DNA from: Trueperaceae bacterium
GTDB taxonomy: Bacteria > Deinococcota > Deinococci > Deinococcales > Trueperaceae
Length of the DNA: 64,000 nt
Direction: 5' to 3'
Assembly (NCBI GenBank): GCA_036381595.1
Contig: DASVCN010000027.1
Span: 161,541 to 225,540 of the forward strand
Shown one piece after another: positions 53,581 to 62,911 of the stretch. Each line of letters begins with the position of its first letter. Within the stretch, counting starts at the first letter, position 1. The translations under genes were made by a program, and so were the position numbers. A model generated the notes under the pieces. That model was not told the DNA's origin. It did no database searches and saw only the letters and a program-made list of their open reading frames with translations.

Positions 53581-53851
53581 CGAACAGACATGGAGTGGCT
53601 CGTAAGAGGCGTTGAGTATCAGGACCCGCGCCGAGTTGAGGTTGCGGATCGGCTCGCCTGCCCGGCCCGCGTTGGATCTAGCGGGGGGCGGGTTCGTGTT
53701 TGTCAGGTCCTGACTGGCGGCCGTTACCTCCTACTTCGATTGAGGCCGAGTATAGCGCGAGCGGGCGGAGGCAGTCGTAATCCGGCTTAGCGCCCGCCCG
53801 TGTTCATTGGTCGATCTCGAGCGCTCATTCAGGAAACGGCGTCCCTCCTGA

Positions 53852-54604
53852 TCAGGCTCTCTTGGCTTCGGCCGTTACAATGGGGGCGGCGGCCACGAAC
53901 TTCTTCGCTAGCGCTACGGGGTCGGTAATCGCGGTGCCGACGACTACTGCGTGAGCTCCCGCTGCGAATGCCGCGCGTACCTGCTCGGGAGTGGAGAACC
54001 GACCCTCCGCAACGATCGGCCGGGGCTGTGCGGCGACGAGTTCGGCGATGAGATCGAGATCGGGACCGTCGGGCTGTGCGGAAGCGTCCGTGTACCCCGA
54101 TAAGGTTGTGGCAATGATATCCGCGCCCGCTGCCGCCGCAGCTACTCCCTCCGCCACATTGGATACGTCCGCCATCAGCGGAAGGTCATCGAAGGTGGAA
54201 CGCACTTGCGCTATGAGTTCCGCTGCGCTTCGAGCTCCTTTCCCGCCTCGGAGACGTAACGTGGCGTCGATAGCTATGAGATCAGATCCCGCATCCACCA
54301 ACGTTTGCACCGACGCGAGACTAGGTGTGATGTAGGCGACCGGATCGACGTCGGGGCGTTTGTCGATGCCGACGATGGGGAGCGTGACGCGGGCGCGAAT
54401 AGCCGAAACGTCATCGGGCCCGTTCGCTCGGATTCCAACTGCGCCCGCGATCGCGGCTGCTTCGGCCATCGCCGCCATGTGGGCGGGGTGCCTCAAGGGA
54501 GAGCCTTCGGGCGCTTGGCAAGAAACTATGACACCGCCACACAAGGCCTCGAGCAACCGCGTCGACCTGGACAGAGGAAGCCGGGAGGGACCGGTAGAAC
54601 TCAT
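53852..54604 (-). CDS. nanE: N-acetylmannosamine-6-phosphate 2-epimerase
   Basis: NanE converts ManNAc-6-P to GlcNAc-6-P. GGVIVSCQAPEGSPLRHPAHMAAMAEAA, VTLPIVGIDK, DLIAIDATLR (catalytic Asp/Lys region) and GADIIATTLSGYT match. The 250-aa protein has a TIM-barrel layout. The ATG overlaps the DUF4127 stop (ATGA). It is the last gene of the amino-sugar operon. Confidence 0.9.
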   Translation of the reverse strand: MSSTGPSRLPLSRSTRLLEALCGGVIVSCQAPEGSPLRHPAHMAAMAEAAAIAGAVGIRANGPDDVSAIRARVTLPIVGIDKRPDVDPVAYITPSLASVQTLVDAGSDLIAIDATLRLRGGKGARSAAELIAQVRSTFDDLPLMADVSNVAEGVAAAAAGADIIATTLSGYTDASAQPDGPDLDLIAELVAAQPRPIVAEGRFSTPEQVRAAFAAGAHAVVVGTAITDPVALAKKFVAAAPIVTAEAKRA

Positions 54605-56187
54605 GAGCCGTTCCGTACGGTACGGGAGACCGACTCGACATCGAAGTCGATCTCGAAAAGCCTGCGCCATGGGAAGGCCAATCGTGAGACGCGGTAAGGC
54701 AAGGAAAACTCTCTCAGCTCCTCGTTCAATAGCGACTTCGCTCGTTCAGCGGGTAGCGGCACATTGCCCTCAGGAATGAATCCGCCCAGACCCAATGGTT
54801 TCAGGTCCGGCATGAGCAGGAGTCTCGTGCGGACGCGGGACTGGTAGAGCCAGTCGTCGATCAGTCGAGCGGCGACCGCTAGCTCCAGGCCACTGCTATC
54901 GCCAACCAATGCCGCCATACAACCTAGCGCCACTGCCGAGCCGAGCGAATTGCCGGCGGTGTTCCAACCCCCATACCCGCCCAATCGGGATAGGAGGTTA
55001 TCTGCGGCCAAGCCGGTCATTAGTACGTCGTCAGCTCCGTTCACATGGGCTACGTCAGCAAGTGTCACATGCCGATCATGATCCACCATGACCGCTAACG
55101 TGTCGCGAAAGGCTTCCAGGGATCGATCGAGGCCGTTGACGGTGGCTTCCGACTCCTCGAGAGCCGCTCGTTCGGCTGATTCGATCGTGCTTGAACCCGG
55201 ACTATCCGCTAATTTCAGTGCATACGAACTTCCACCCTGCCCTTGTGCACGACTTGGACTGTTCAAAGCCAACCAAAAGTCGGGTTCGACCGATCCGGGT
55301 GGAATGGCTACTGCGCCGGCGGCCCGCAGGTGAACCGTCACCAGATCGCCCAGCGGTCGATCCTCGTAGGCCGTCTGCACGTCGGCGCCTCGTCGAGAGG
55401 AGTAAATCGTTGACGCGTGCAAGGTTCGCCCGGAGACTCTCGAAGCCAAGCGTGCCATCAGGACCTGGGCGACTTCATCGGCCCCGGGGTAGATCAGGAC
55501 TTGATCGCCGAGGCCACGGGTTGCCACCTCTCGTTCGAGCCGAAGGCGGGTGAGGACGTTCAAGCCCCATACTGTTGTGTCGTCCTGATTGAGAACCAGG
55601 GTGTCGACTACACCCTGGGACACGAGATCAAGAGCACCTAAGTTCACCTTCATCGTTCGATCCCGGATCGTCAACTGGTCTTGCCACACGGCTTCGGGTA
55701 TCTCGGAGCGGAGCCGTGCAAGTTCGCTGGCCTCGTCTGCGGTCAGCACCCCGCTGATATATCTGTGCTCGAGGCGCGAGCGGTCGAAGATAGCGCGCCC
55801 GTGCTCGCAGTAGTAGTCAGGTTCCTCGCCATTGTCATTTTCTCGACTGACACGCTGGATACTGCTGAAGGCGAGCAACACGAGTTCCGGGTGCCGCGCC
55901 TTGAGCTCGCGCAGCACGTCGAGCCGATCGAGTGCTTCCGTCAGATCGTTACCTGATTGCCGGGAAGGGATCAGTCCGCCCCAGGCGAGAGTGTCAAGCG
56001 AAAGCACTGCTCCGACCGCCTTACCGACATGCGCCCTGAGCCATTCGGCGATCGCCTTGGTGTCGGCAGGTTTCTTTCGCTGACCCAGCAAACTGTTGGG
56101 CGATAGCAGCTTCCAGCCGAATGCCTCAGCCAGGTAACGCGGATAGTGTGAGTTTATAGGGCGCTCGTCGAGCGGTAGGAGCAGCAA
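54601..56187 (-). CDS. DUF4127 family protein
   Basis: A 528-aa cytosolic protein with the diagnostic start LLLLPLDERPINSHYPRYLA, followed by LSLDTLAWGGLIPSRQS, NQDDTTVWGLN and YPGADEVAQVLMAR. DUF4127 proteins often sit in sugar-ABC operons with sugar kinases; their reaction is not established. The first standard start is TTG 56187, but AAAGGAG lies at proper distance from an in-frame ATA at 56196, which would restore the DRLLLLPLDERP N-terminus typical of the family. Confidence 0.82.
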   Translation of the reverse strand: MLLLPLDERPINSHYPRYLAEAFGWKLLSPNSLLGQRKKPADTKAIAEWLRAHVGKAVGAVLSLDTLAWGGLIPSRQSGNDLTEALDRLDVLRELKARHPELVLLAFSSIQRVSRENDNGEEPDYYCEHGRAIFDRSRLEHRYISGVLTADEASELARLRSEIPEAVWQDQLTIRDRTMKVNLGALDLVSQGVVDTLVLNQDDTTVWGLNVLTRLRLEREVATRGLGDQVLIYPGADEVAQVLMARLASRVSGRTLHASTIYSSRRGADVQTAYEDRPLGDLVTVHLRAAGAVAIPPGSVEPDFWLALNSPSRAQGQGGSSYALKLADSPGSSTIESAERAALEESEATVNGLDRSLEAFRDTLAVMVDHDRHVTLADVAHVNGADDVLMTGLAADNLLSRLGGYGGWNTAGNSLGSAVALGCMAALVGDSSGLELAVAARLIDDWLYQSRVRTRLLLMPDLKPLGLGGFIPEGNVPLPAERAKSLLNEELREFSLPYRVSRLAFPWRRLFEIDFDVESVSRTVRNGS

Positions 56188-56232
56188 ACGATCTATTGGC
56201 GACTCTCCTTTACTGGATTGACGGTGACGACA

Positions 56233-57063
56233 TCAGCCCTTGAGGCCGCTTGTCGACACACCTTGGATAAAGGTCTTCTGTGCGAAGAAGAAGAGCAGGA
56301 TGATAGGAAGGCTCATCAATAGCGAACCCGCCATCAACAGTGGCCATGCGGCGGAACGGGTGCTCGAAAGCTGTTGAAGACCGACTGCGAGGGTGTAGAG
56401 GCGGTCGTCGGTAAGGTATATGAGCGGATTAAGGAAATCGGTCCAGGTCCAGATGAAGATGAACAGTGACGCGGTCGCCAACGCGGGCCTCGCCAGGGGC
56501 AAGATTATCCTCATGAAAATTTGCCATTCGCTTGCCCCGTCGATGCGCGCAGAGTCGGAGATCTCCTCCGGGATCGATCCGTAGAATTGCCGTAACAGGA
56601 ACACCGCGAAAGCGCTGCCAGTGAGTGCTGGAACGATCAAGGGCAGAAAGGTTCCCACCCATCCAAGTTTCTGGAACATGACGAACTGCGGGATAAGGGT
56701 GACCTGTGGCGGTAACACCATCGTGGCGAGGAGGCAGTAGAAGAGAACTTCCCGGCCGGGCCACTTTATTCGTGAGAAGCCGTAGGCGACGACGGCCGAC
56801 GAGCCTACATAGAATACGACGCTAGTCACGGTGACGAGTACCGTGTTTCCGAGGTAGCGACGGAAAGGGATTTCGGTCATCAACCGCGAGTAGTTCGACC
56901 ACATGACTGGAGCGGGGATCCAGCGAGGCGGAATAGCGAATACCTGGGCGCCCGTCTTCAACGACGTCGAGACCATCCAGGCGAATGGCGTGAGGAAGAA
57001 AAGCGCTCCGATGATGAGGACGGCGTAAATCAGGAGGTATTGCAGCCACCTTCCGCTGGTCAT
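56233..57063 (-). CDS. Sugar ABC transporter permease (MalG/UgpE type)
   Basis: A 276-aa permease with six TM segments and the EAA loop ISDSARIDGASEWQIFMRIILPLARPAL (about residues 180-207). The ATG at 57063 overlaps the stop of the partner permease (ATGA). It belongs to the CUT1 carbohydrate uptake family. Its ATPase is not encoded here, so a shared MsmK/UgpC-like ATPase elsewhere is inferred. Confidence 0.92.
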   Translation of the reverse strand: MTSGRWLQYLLIYAVLIIGALFFLTPFAWMVSTSLKTGAQVFAIPPRWIPAPVMWSNYSRLMTEIPFRRYLGNTVLVTVTSVVFYVGSSAVVAYGFSRIKWPGREVLFYCLLATMVLPPQVTLIPQFVMFQKLGWVGTFLPLIVPALTGSAFAVFLLRQFYGSIPEEISDSARIDGASEWQIFMRIILPLARPALATASLFIFIWTWTDFLNPLIYLTDDRLYTLAVGLQQLSSTRSAAWPLLMAGSLLMSLPIILLFFFAQKTFIQGVSTSGLKG

Positions 57064-58010
57064 CAGCTGCGACTCTCGTAGTGAACCCAGCCCGACGTCC
57101 TGAAGATCGCGATCAGGGCGACAGCCGTGATCAGCAGCAGAACCCACGCCATCGCCGAGGCATATCCCATGCGGAAGAACTGAAAGGCGTTCTGGTAGAG
57201 GTATAGCGCGTACACCATCGTCGAGTTTGAGGGACCACCGCCAGTCATTATGTAGATGTTCGTGAAGCTCTGAAACGACGTAATGATCCCCATGACGAGA
57301 TTGAACAGGATTACCGGTGAGAGCATCGGGAGTGTCACGAATCTGAACCGTTGCCAAGCGTTCGCCCCGTCAAGGTGAGCGCTTTCATATAGAGGCGTTG
57401 GTACGTTCTGCAGTCCGGCCAGATATATGACCATCGAGCCGCCCACGCCCCAGAGGCTGGCAAGTATCAATGCCGGCTTCGCCCATCTGGGATCCGACAA
57501 CCAGCCCGGGCCGTTGATCCCAACCTGCCATAAGACTTCGTTGATCGGCCCGTAATCGGGGTTCAGAAACCAGCGCCACAGTAGCGCAGCCGCTACCGCT
57601 GGCACGACACTTGGTAGGAAGTACACAGTGCGGAACATGCCCTGGAGTTTCAGCTTGTTGTTCAGGAGCATCGCGATCAGAAGGCTCAGGATGAGGGAGA
57701 ACGGGATACCCAGCACCGCGAGGTAGAGGGTGTTGTAGAGAGTCTCACCGAAGAGTGGGTCCGAGAAAAGGTCGGTGTAGTTACGGAAGCCTATCCAACG
57801 CGGGTCCGAGACGACGTTGTAGTCCGTGAAGGAGAAGTAGAGCGAAGCTATCACCGGATAGATCGTGAAGACTAGAAAACCGACGAGCCAAGGCGATACG
57901 AACGCCAGCCCCAACCAAGTGTCGCGGCGCTGTCGCTTGGTGAGTCCGCTCGACACCGCGATCTGCTGCGAGTGGCGCGCCACCGTGGCCTTGGTTGGGG
58001 CCTTCGCCAC
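57063..58010 (-). CDS. Sugar ABC transporter permease (MalF/UgpA type)
   Basis: A 315-aa permease with six TM segments. SPWLVGFLVFTIYPVIASLYFSFTDY at the N-terminus and the EAA loop LYESAHLDGANAWQRFRFVTLPMLSPV (about residues 215-240) are present. The GTG start overlaps the last base of the binding-protein stop. It pairs with the downstream permease. Confidence 0.92.
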   Translation of the reverse strand: MAKAPTKATVARHSQQIAVSSGLTKRQRRDTWLGLAFVSPWLVGFLVFTIYPVIASLYFSFTDYNVVSDPRWIGFRNYTDLFSDPLFGETLYNTLYLAVLGIPFSLILSLLIAMLLNNKLKLQGMFRTVYFLPSVVPAVAAALLWRWFLNPDYGPINEVLWQVGINGPGWLSDPRWAKPALILASLWGVGGSMVIYLAGLQNVPTPLYESAHLDGANAWQRFRFVTLPMLSPVILFNLVMGIITSFQSFTNIYIMTGGGPSNSTMVYALYLYQNAFQFFRMGYASAMAWVLLLITAVALIAIFRTSGWVHYESRS

Positions 58011-59335
58011 TACCTGTACTTCTCCAGCTCGTGCAGAACATTCTGTTGCGCCGTCTCGAGCGCCTCTTTGGCGGTCGCCTCGCCTTCCTGTACCGATACG
58101 ACGGCTTGGTTGAGCTGCTGGCTCAGGTACAGGCCGACGGGCAGTCCGGGAGGGGTAAAGACGTAGCCCTCGAGCAGGATGTCGATGAAGGTCTGCATGT
58201 GCGGAGTGACCGTTTGAGCGAACTCCGGCATTTCAAGCGCGTCCTGCCTCGGCGGAATGTTTGCTAGCTCTGCTGCGAAGCCCGCTGACTGTTCGGGCGC
58301 AGTCAGCCACAGCAGGAATTCGAGTGCTTCCTTCTTGTGCGCTGCCTCGGCCGGAACCACCCAGAACGAGCTCTGAACCGGGGCCACGTTTGGCCGACCA
58401 CCTTCCGGGGCAGGGAAGGTGGTCACTCCCCAGTCGAGGTCGGGTGCGTACTCGTGCGTGAATCGGACCTCCCACTGGCCCCCCTCTTGCATCGCGATCT
58501 GCCCTCGATAGAAGGGATTGAAGGGACTGGCAGGATTACCCCAACCCGCCTGAAAGCGTCGGATTAGGTTGATGTCGTACTTCTCGTAGTAGTCCCCAAG
58601 CCACTCCAGGGCGGCTATGTTGCGTGGGTGGTCGAGGGTGACTTCCAAGGTTTCGGGGTCGTAGAGCTGGCCGCCGAAAGCGTAAAAGTAGATCGAGGTG
58701 ACGTTGGGGTAGAAGCCCAGACGACGCAGGTTGCCGCGTCTGTCGATAACGGTCATCTTCTCTGCCAGCGCGTCGAGCTCTTCGATCGTTCGCGGCGGAG
58801 CCTCGGGGTCCAACCCTGCTTCCTCGAAAACATCCTTGTTCCAAATGAAGGCATAAACGTTGAGCGTGGTAGGGAGGCCGTATTTTGCGCCCTTGTAGGA
58901 GCCGTATTGCCAGATTCCGGGGAGGTAGTCTTCTTCGCCGATACCCGCTTCGGCAAGCTCGGCGCTCAAATCCAGTAGTGAACCACTGGCACCCAATGGG
59001 ACCACCATCCAATCCCATACTGTGAGCAGATCAGGTGGCGCGCCGCCTGCTAGCGAAGCAAGGATTCGCTCACCGTCGCCGATTGGGACAAACGAGCCGC
59101 GTACCTCGACTTCGTCCTGACTCGCGTTGTATTCGGCAATCAGCTCCTCGACCTGCTCGCCCTCGGAGCCGCCCCACGCGTACCAGAAAGTAATTTCCGT
59201 TTTGGCAAGGGCAAAACCGGTGGTACCCAGCGCAGCTAGGAGAGCGAGCGCCAGGAACAGCGACTGCGTGAGGCGCTTCGCGAGTCTACGACCAAGTCCA
59301 TCGATCGCACGTTGGACAATAGCGGGCTCGCTCAT
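58010..59335 (-). CDS. Sugar ABC transporter substrate-binding protein (SBP_bac_1)
   Basis: A 441-aa exported protein. A TM/signal segment (SLFLALALLAALGTTGFALA) is followed by KTEITFWYAWGGSEGEQVEELIAEYNAS, APPDLLTVWDW and YKGAKYGLPTTLNVYAFIWNKDVFEEAGLDPEAPP, typical of CUT1 binding proteins. The ATG at 59335 overlaps the preceding stop (ATGA). The ligand is probably an oligosaccharide or amino sugar, inferred from neighbours. Confidence 0.9.
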   Translation of the reverse strand: MSEPAIVQRAIDGLGRRLAKRLTQSLFLALALLAALGTTGFALAKTEITFWYAWGGSEGEQVEELIAEYNASQDEVEVRGSFVPIGDGERILASLAGGAPPDLLTVWDWMVVPLGASGSLLDLSAELAEAGIGEEDYLPGIWQYGSYKGAKYGLPTTLNVYAFIWNKDVFEEAGLDPEAPPRTIEELDALAEKMTVIDRRGNLRRLGFYPNVTSIYFYAFGGQLYDPETLEVTLDHPRNIAALEWLGDYYEKYDINLIRRFQAGWGNPASPFNPFYRGQIAMQEGGQWEVRFTHEYAPDLDWGVTTFPAPEGGRPNVAPVQSSFWVVPAEAAHKKEALEFLLWLTAPEQSAGFAAELANIPPRQDALEMPEFAQTVTPHMQTFIDILLEGYVFTPPGLPVGLYLSQQLNQAVVSVQEGEATAKEALETAQQNVLHELEKYR

Positions 59336-60822
59336 GGCGTCCGATCCTCCAGGTACTCCTGATAGCCTTGGTAGAGCTCGAGTGCCTCGCCTCCGAGACG
59401 AGGGCTCATGTAGTGGCTGAAGTCGAAGACGACGAACTTGTCGACGTATGGCGCTTCGAGTTCGAGTTGTTCGATCACTGTGTTGATGTTCGCGCTTTGC
59501 GCTTGCCAAGCAAGTCCATCGACCGGCCAACCGTGAACCTGTTCGAACACTTCGAGGTCGGACCAAAGAGCGACGTCGTGTCTGTCGGTGACCTCCTTGA
59601 GTGCGCGGTAAACCGGTACTCCCTCTTCGACGGTGGTACGTTTAGTGCCCACGCCGTCCTGCATGGCAATAACGTCTATCGGAGCAGCTGCCAGCGTCTC
59701 GTCCCACCAGTCGGCATAAGCGTCGGCATTCGGGTTCATTCCGAAGTAGGGCGCGACCATGACCGGGCGATCGATCTCATGCCCGGCTTCTGCCATCGAC
59801 GCGAGATACTCGACCATGGCGGCGTGCGCCTTTGCCTCGATGAAACTGCGATCGTCGATCTCCTCTGGAAGGTAATAGCCGGCCAGGGCGGGGGAGGAGC
59901 CGTAGCGGCTTTCGAGTTCTTTCATGAGCTCGATGTTCGTCTCCGCGGAGGCTAGTGGGTCGAATACTCCTTGCCAGTAGGTCGGGTCGAGACTCAAGCC
60001 AAGCCACACCTTCATATCCAATGTTTCGGCGGCGGCGAGGAGGTCGCCGAGCGGGTCGAGTTCAACCTTCTGATCCTGTTCGCCCGCTGACCACACGACG
60101 GGCTGACCCAGCGAGAGGAACCTTTCGCCGTCACCCGAGGCTGCGATAGCGATGCTCGAGGGCAGGTCGACGTTCGAGATATCGGAACGCATGAAGTCGA
60201 CTTCCACTGCGTCAACCTCGGTTGGCTCATCGAAGTCGAACTCGATGGTTATCTGTTTGCCGGGATTCTGCCAACCGACCATGTCCGACCAGGCGAAATT
60301 GGCTAATCCATCAGTGAGCTTGCCCCCGCTCCCGGCTTCGGGATCAAGGTAGTTTCCCGCCGGGGCTGGCTCGACTGTATATCCGCGACCGGCAACGATG
60401 TTTTCTTCACCGTTCAGGACCCGTATCTCGGGGATCATCGTCCACTCGCGGCTGTCAGGCACCACGCTCACCCTCAAGTGACGCGCCCGGAGTTCAGCCG
60501 GCGCGACCCACCTGAGGGTAGCTATCGATTCATCTGGCGGCAGAACTTCGGTCGATTCGGACGTGTCATCGTTCCCGGGATCAACCGCGGGGAAGTAGCT
60601 CACTCCGCCGTAGCGCGAGTATTGGACGATGACGGTATCCATACCAACTGCCTGCATGTAGGAGAGTTCGGCTAGCCAACCATCCTCACCCAAATTAGCC
60701 AATTGATTGTTCAGTTGCACGAACGTGCCGCTCAGTACGGGTTCGGTTTGGGCTACGGTGGCACTCACCATGGTGAGAACGCCCACTAGCGTAAGACTAC
60801 GCGCCAATCTGCCTACGGGCAT
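59332..60822 (-). CDS. Secreted DUF4434-like glycosidase-fold protein with discoidin insert
   Basis: A 496-aa exported protein (signal peptide ending VSATVAQ). LSGTFVQLNNQLANLGEDGWLAELSYMQAVGMDTVIVQYSRYG is the DUF4434 start of a TIM barrel. Residues ~95-235 form an F5/8-type C-like insert (RHLRVSVVPDSREWTMIPEIRVLNG, LTDGLANFAWSDMVGW). The barrel resumes at MKVWLGLSLDPTYWQG, with AGYYLPEEIDDRSF and APIDVIAMQDGVG. It is a likely glycan-degrading or glycan-binding enzyme; the catalytic residues are not proven. Confidence 0.75.
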   Translation of the reverse strand: MPVGRLARSLTLVGVLTMVSATVAQTEPVLSGTFVQLNNQLANLGEDGWLAELSYMQAVGMDTVIVQYSRYGGVSYFPAVDPGNDDTSESTEVLPPDESIATLRWVAPAELRARHLRVSVVPDSREWTMIPEIRVLNGEENIVAGRGYTVEPAPAGNYLDPEAGSGGKLTDGLANFAWSDMVGWQNPGKQITIEFDFDEPTEVDAVEVDFMRSDISNVDLPSSIAIAASGDGERFLSLGQPVVWSAGEQDQKVELDPLGDLLAAAETLDMKVWLGLSLDPTYWQGVFDPLASAETNIELMKELESRYGSSPALAGYYLPEEIDDRSFIEAKAHAAMVEYLASMAEAGHEIDRPVMVAPYFGMNPNADAYADWWDETLAAAPIDVIAMQDGVGTKRTTVEEGVPVYRALKEVTDRHDVALWSDLEVFEQVHGWPVDGLAWQAQSANINTVIEQLELEAPYVDKFVVFDFSHYMSPRLGGEALELYQGYQEYLEDRTP

Positions 60823-61902
60823 CTATTCCTCTGTCTCCTCGATGACCGGGGCAGCTGCGCCTGTCTGCACCACAACTTCGGCCAACATTGTCCAGCCGCT
60901 GCGCGGCCGAATTTCCAGTTTCACAAAGCGACCATCCACCGGGTTTTCGAGATCCACCCAGTAAACGCCATTGATCTGTTCGTTCATCGGGGGTGCGGGC
61001 TGCGTCTTGGCCGCGAGGCCGACGATCTCGTACGTTTCACCATCGTCGGACACGGACACGATCATGCTGCGGGGAAGGGTTACTGCCGACGCGAACGAGC
61101 GCATGAAGAGTCCGGCCACGCGCGTGATGCCATCGACATGGTCCCCGAGGTCGACGACGAAGACGAGATTCTCTGTGGCGTCGGGAACGCCGACCATCTC
61201 TCCCCAGGCGTACTCGAATGAGCCGTCCGTGAGTTGTGCGCCACCGTCATCTGGATAAGCCTCTGACGCCGTGGGGCTGAAGGTGTACGACTTGTTGAGC
61301 GCTACGTTTACTGGCTCGGCAGTGACCGGCGCGGCCTCCTGCTGAGGTGGCAGCAGTTCCTCCGGTATCGGCCCATCGCCGATCTGCAGTTCCGCGATCA
61401 TGGTCCAACCGCCACCTCCGGGCAGCAGTTCCACCTTCACGAACTGCCCGTAACCTGCCCAGTCTTCGTCGGCCCAGACAAGCGTTCCTACCGTGTCGTT
61501 GGCTATTTCGCCCTCCGGCACGCTTGCCATCCCGAGGTCTTCCCACGCGAGCCCGTCCTCCGAGACAGAGATGATTGCGTGAGGGAGGGCTACTGCAGAA
61601 CCGTCAGAACGCATTACCTTAAGAGCAACGTAGCTTATGGCGTCGTGAGTTGAGCCAAGGTCAACGACTAGGCTGACTGGCTCCGGGCCTTCGAATCCCA
61701 CCATGTCCGACCAGTCGAATTCGAAGGATCCGTCCGTCAACTTGAGCCCTTCAGGGTCAGCGTAGGTTTCGGCTGGTGGGCGACTGGATGTAACTACCTT
61801 TCCGGCCGCCACATTGAAATCCGATGATTGAGCGAAGGCAAGCGCCGCGAACAGGGCGGGCGCCAGCGAGAAAAGGAAGGTTCTGACGTTGATGAATTTC
61901 AT
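60823..61902 (-). CDS. Secreted protein with two discoidin-like domains
   Basis: A 359-aa exported protein with signal peptide LFSLAPALFAALAFAQ. Two similar modules share NVAAGKVV/NVALNKSYTFS, LTDGSFEFDWSDMVGF/LTDGSFEYAWGEMVGV and GGWTMIAELQI/SGWTMLAEVVV, about residues 28-175 and 200-350. A Pro/Glu/Ala linker joins them. They probably bind carbohydrate at the cell surface. It is the first gene of the operon, with AGGAGGT before the ATG. Confidence 0.8.
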   Translation of the reverse strand: MKFINVRTFLFSLAPALFAALAFAQSSDFNVAAGKVVTSSRPPAETYADPEGLKLTDGSFEFDWSDMVGFEGPEPVSLVVDLGSTHDAISYVALKVMRSDGSAVALPHAIISVSEDGLAWEDLGMASVPEGEIANDTVGTLVWADEDWAGYGQFVKVELLPGGGGWTMIAELQIGDGPIPEELLPPQQEAAPVTAEPVNVALNKSYTFSPTASEAYPDDGGAQLTDGSFEYAWGEMVGVPDATENLVFVVDLGDHVDGITRVAGLFMRSFASAVTLPRSMIVSVSDDGETYEIVGLAAKTQPAPPMNEQINGVYWVDLENPVDGRFVKLEIRPRSGWTMLAEVVVQTGAAAPVIEETEE

Positions 61903-61961
61903 TTAAACCTCCTGTAGGACGCTCGCCTAACCGCCGAATGGCAGCGCGACATTCGCCTGAC

Positions 61962-61974
61962 GGAGCAATGCTCC
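61962..61974. promoter_or_regulatory. Palindrome in the divergent promoter region, possible RpiR operator
   Basis: ggagcaatgctcc (6 + 1 + 6) lies between the discoidin operon and the rpiR-type gene. The position suits a regulator binding both promoters. It is a single site and not verified. Confidence 0.4.
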
Positions 61975-62061
61975 ATGCCGAGTGAACGCGATTGAGCGTG
62001 GTTCCTTCTCACATGCTAGGGCTGGAGTATTCTTCTGTCAAGGAAGGCAAGTGGAACGGAG

Positions 62062-62067
62062 TATCCT
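62062..62067 (+). promoter_or_regulatory. -10 hexamer TATCCT before the RpiR gene
   Basis: TATCCT ends 8 nt before the ATG at 62076 (2 nt before an alternative GTG at 62070). There is no good -35 and only a weak upstream purine stretch. Confidence 0.5.
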
Positions 62068-62075
62068 AAGTGCAA

Positions 62076-62909
62076 ATGTCGCGGTTATTGACCAGGCTCC
62101 GAGCGTCGCTCGCCGATCTCAGCCCGGTGTTGAGTCGGGTTGCGGAGTATGTGCTGGAGCATCCCGACGCGGTCCTTTACCATAGCGTCACTGAACTGGC
62201 TGAGGCGACTCGAAGCAGTGAGGGCAGCATCATCCGCTTCTGTCAGGATCTGGGCTTTTCAGGGTTTCAGGAGTTCAAGCTCACGCTAGCAATCGAGTCC
62301 GGCTCCCTGCCTCGAAACGGGGCGGAGCCGGTGGCTGCCAACAACACCAATCTGATGAATGAACTGGTCGATCATGCGGCCACGTCCCTGTCGGAGACCG
62401 GCCTGTTGTACGAACAGGACTCGTTCGAGCACGTGGCGGAGCGCATGATTTCTGCAGGACGTGTCGACATCTACGGAGTAGGGGCTTCTGGCGTCATAGC
62501 TGAGTACTTCGCGTACAAGTTGATACGCTTGGGTTTCACCGCGCAATCGTACACGGATATGCATCTGGCTTCGATGAGTGCATCAAACCTCAGCGCAACG
62601 GACGTAGCGATCGCGATTTCCAGTTCAGGATCTACCCTCGACACTCTGCAGGCTCTAAAGATCGCCAAGAAGTCGGGCGCCTTCACCGTGGCTGTTACAA
62701 ACCGGTTGAAGAGTCCGCTCGCTAAGGTTGCCAGCCGCAGTCTCTTCGCTTCTCCGCCAGAGTCCCCGCTCACCGGTGGGGACGTCTTTGCCAAGATCGG
62801 CCAACTCCTCGTTCTCGAGGCGCTGACACGCCTGATGGTTACCAGGGACGAGCGACTCCAGGAGCATGTCAGGCGCACTGCCCAGGTGGTAGCCGAGCGG
62901 AGCATGTAA
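62076..62909 (+). CDS. RpiR-family transcriptional regulator
   Basis: A 277-aa regulator. The N-terminal HTH (LSRVAEYVLEHPDAVLYHSVTELAEATRSSEGSIIRFCQDLGFSGFQEFK) is followed by a SIS sugar-phosphate-binding domain (about residues 105-245; RVDIYGVGASGVIAEYFAYKLIRLG, AIAISSSGSTLDTLQALKIAKKSG). It probably senses a sugar phosphate such as ManNAc-6-P or GlcNAc-6-P and controls the divergent operon. Confidence 0.9.
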   Translation: MSRLLTRLRASLADLSPVLSRVAEYVLEHPDAVLYHSVTELAEATRSSEGSIIRFCQDLGFSGFQEFKLTLAIESGSLPRNGAEPVAANNTNLMNELVDHAATSLSETGLLYEQDSFEHVAERMISAGRVDIYGVGASGVIAEYFAYKLIRLGFTAQSYTDMHLASMSASNLSATDVAIAISSSGSTLDTLQALKIAKKSGAFTVAVTNRLKSPLAKVASRSLFASPPESPLTGGDVFAKIGQLLVLEALTRLMVTRDERLQEHVRRTAQVVAERSM

Positions 62910-62911
62910 GC

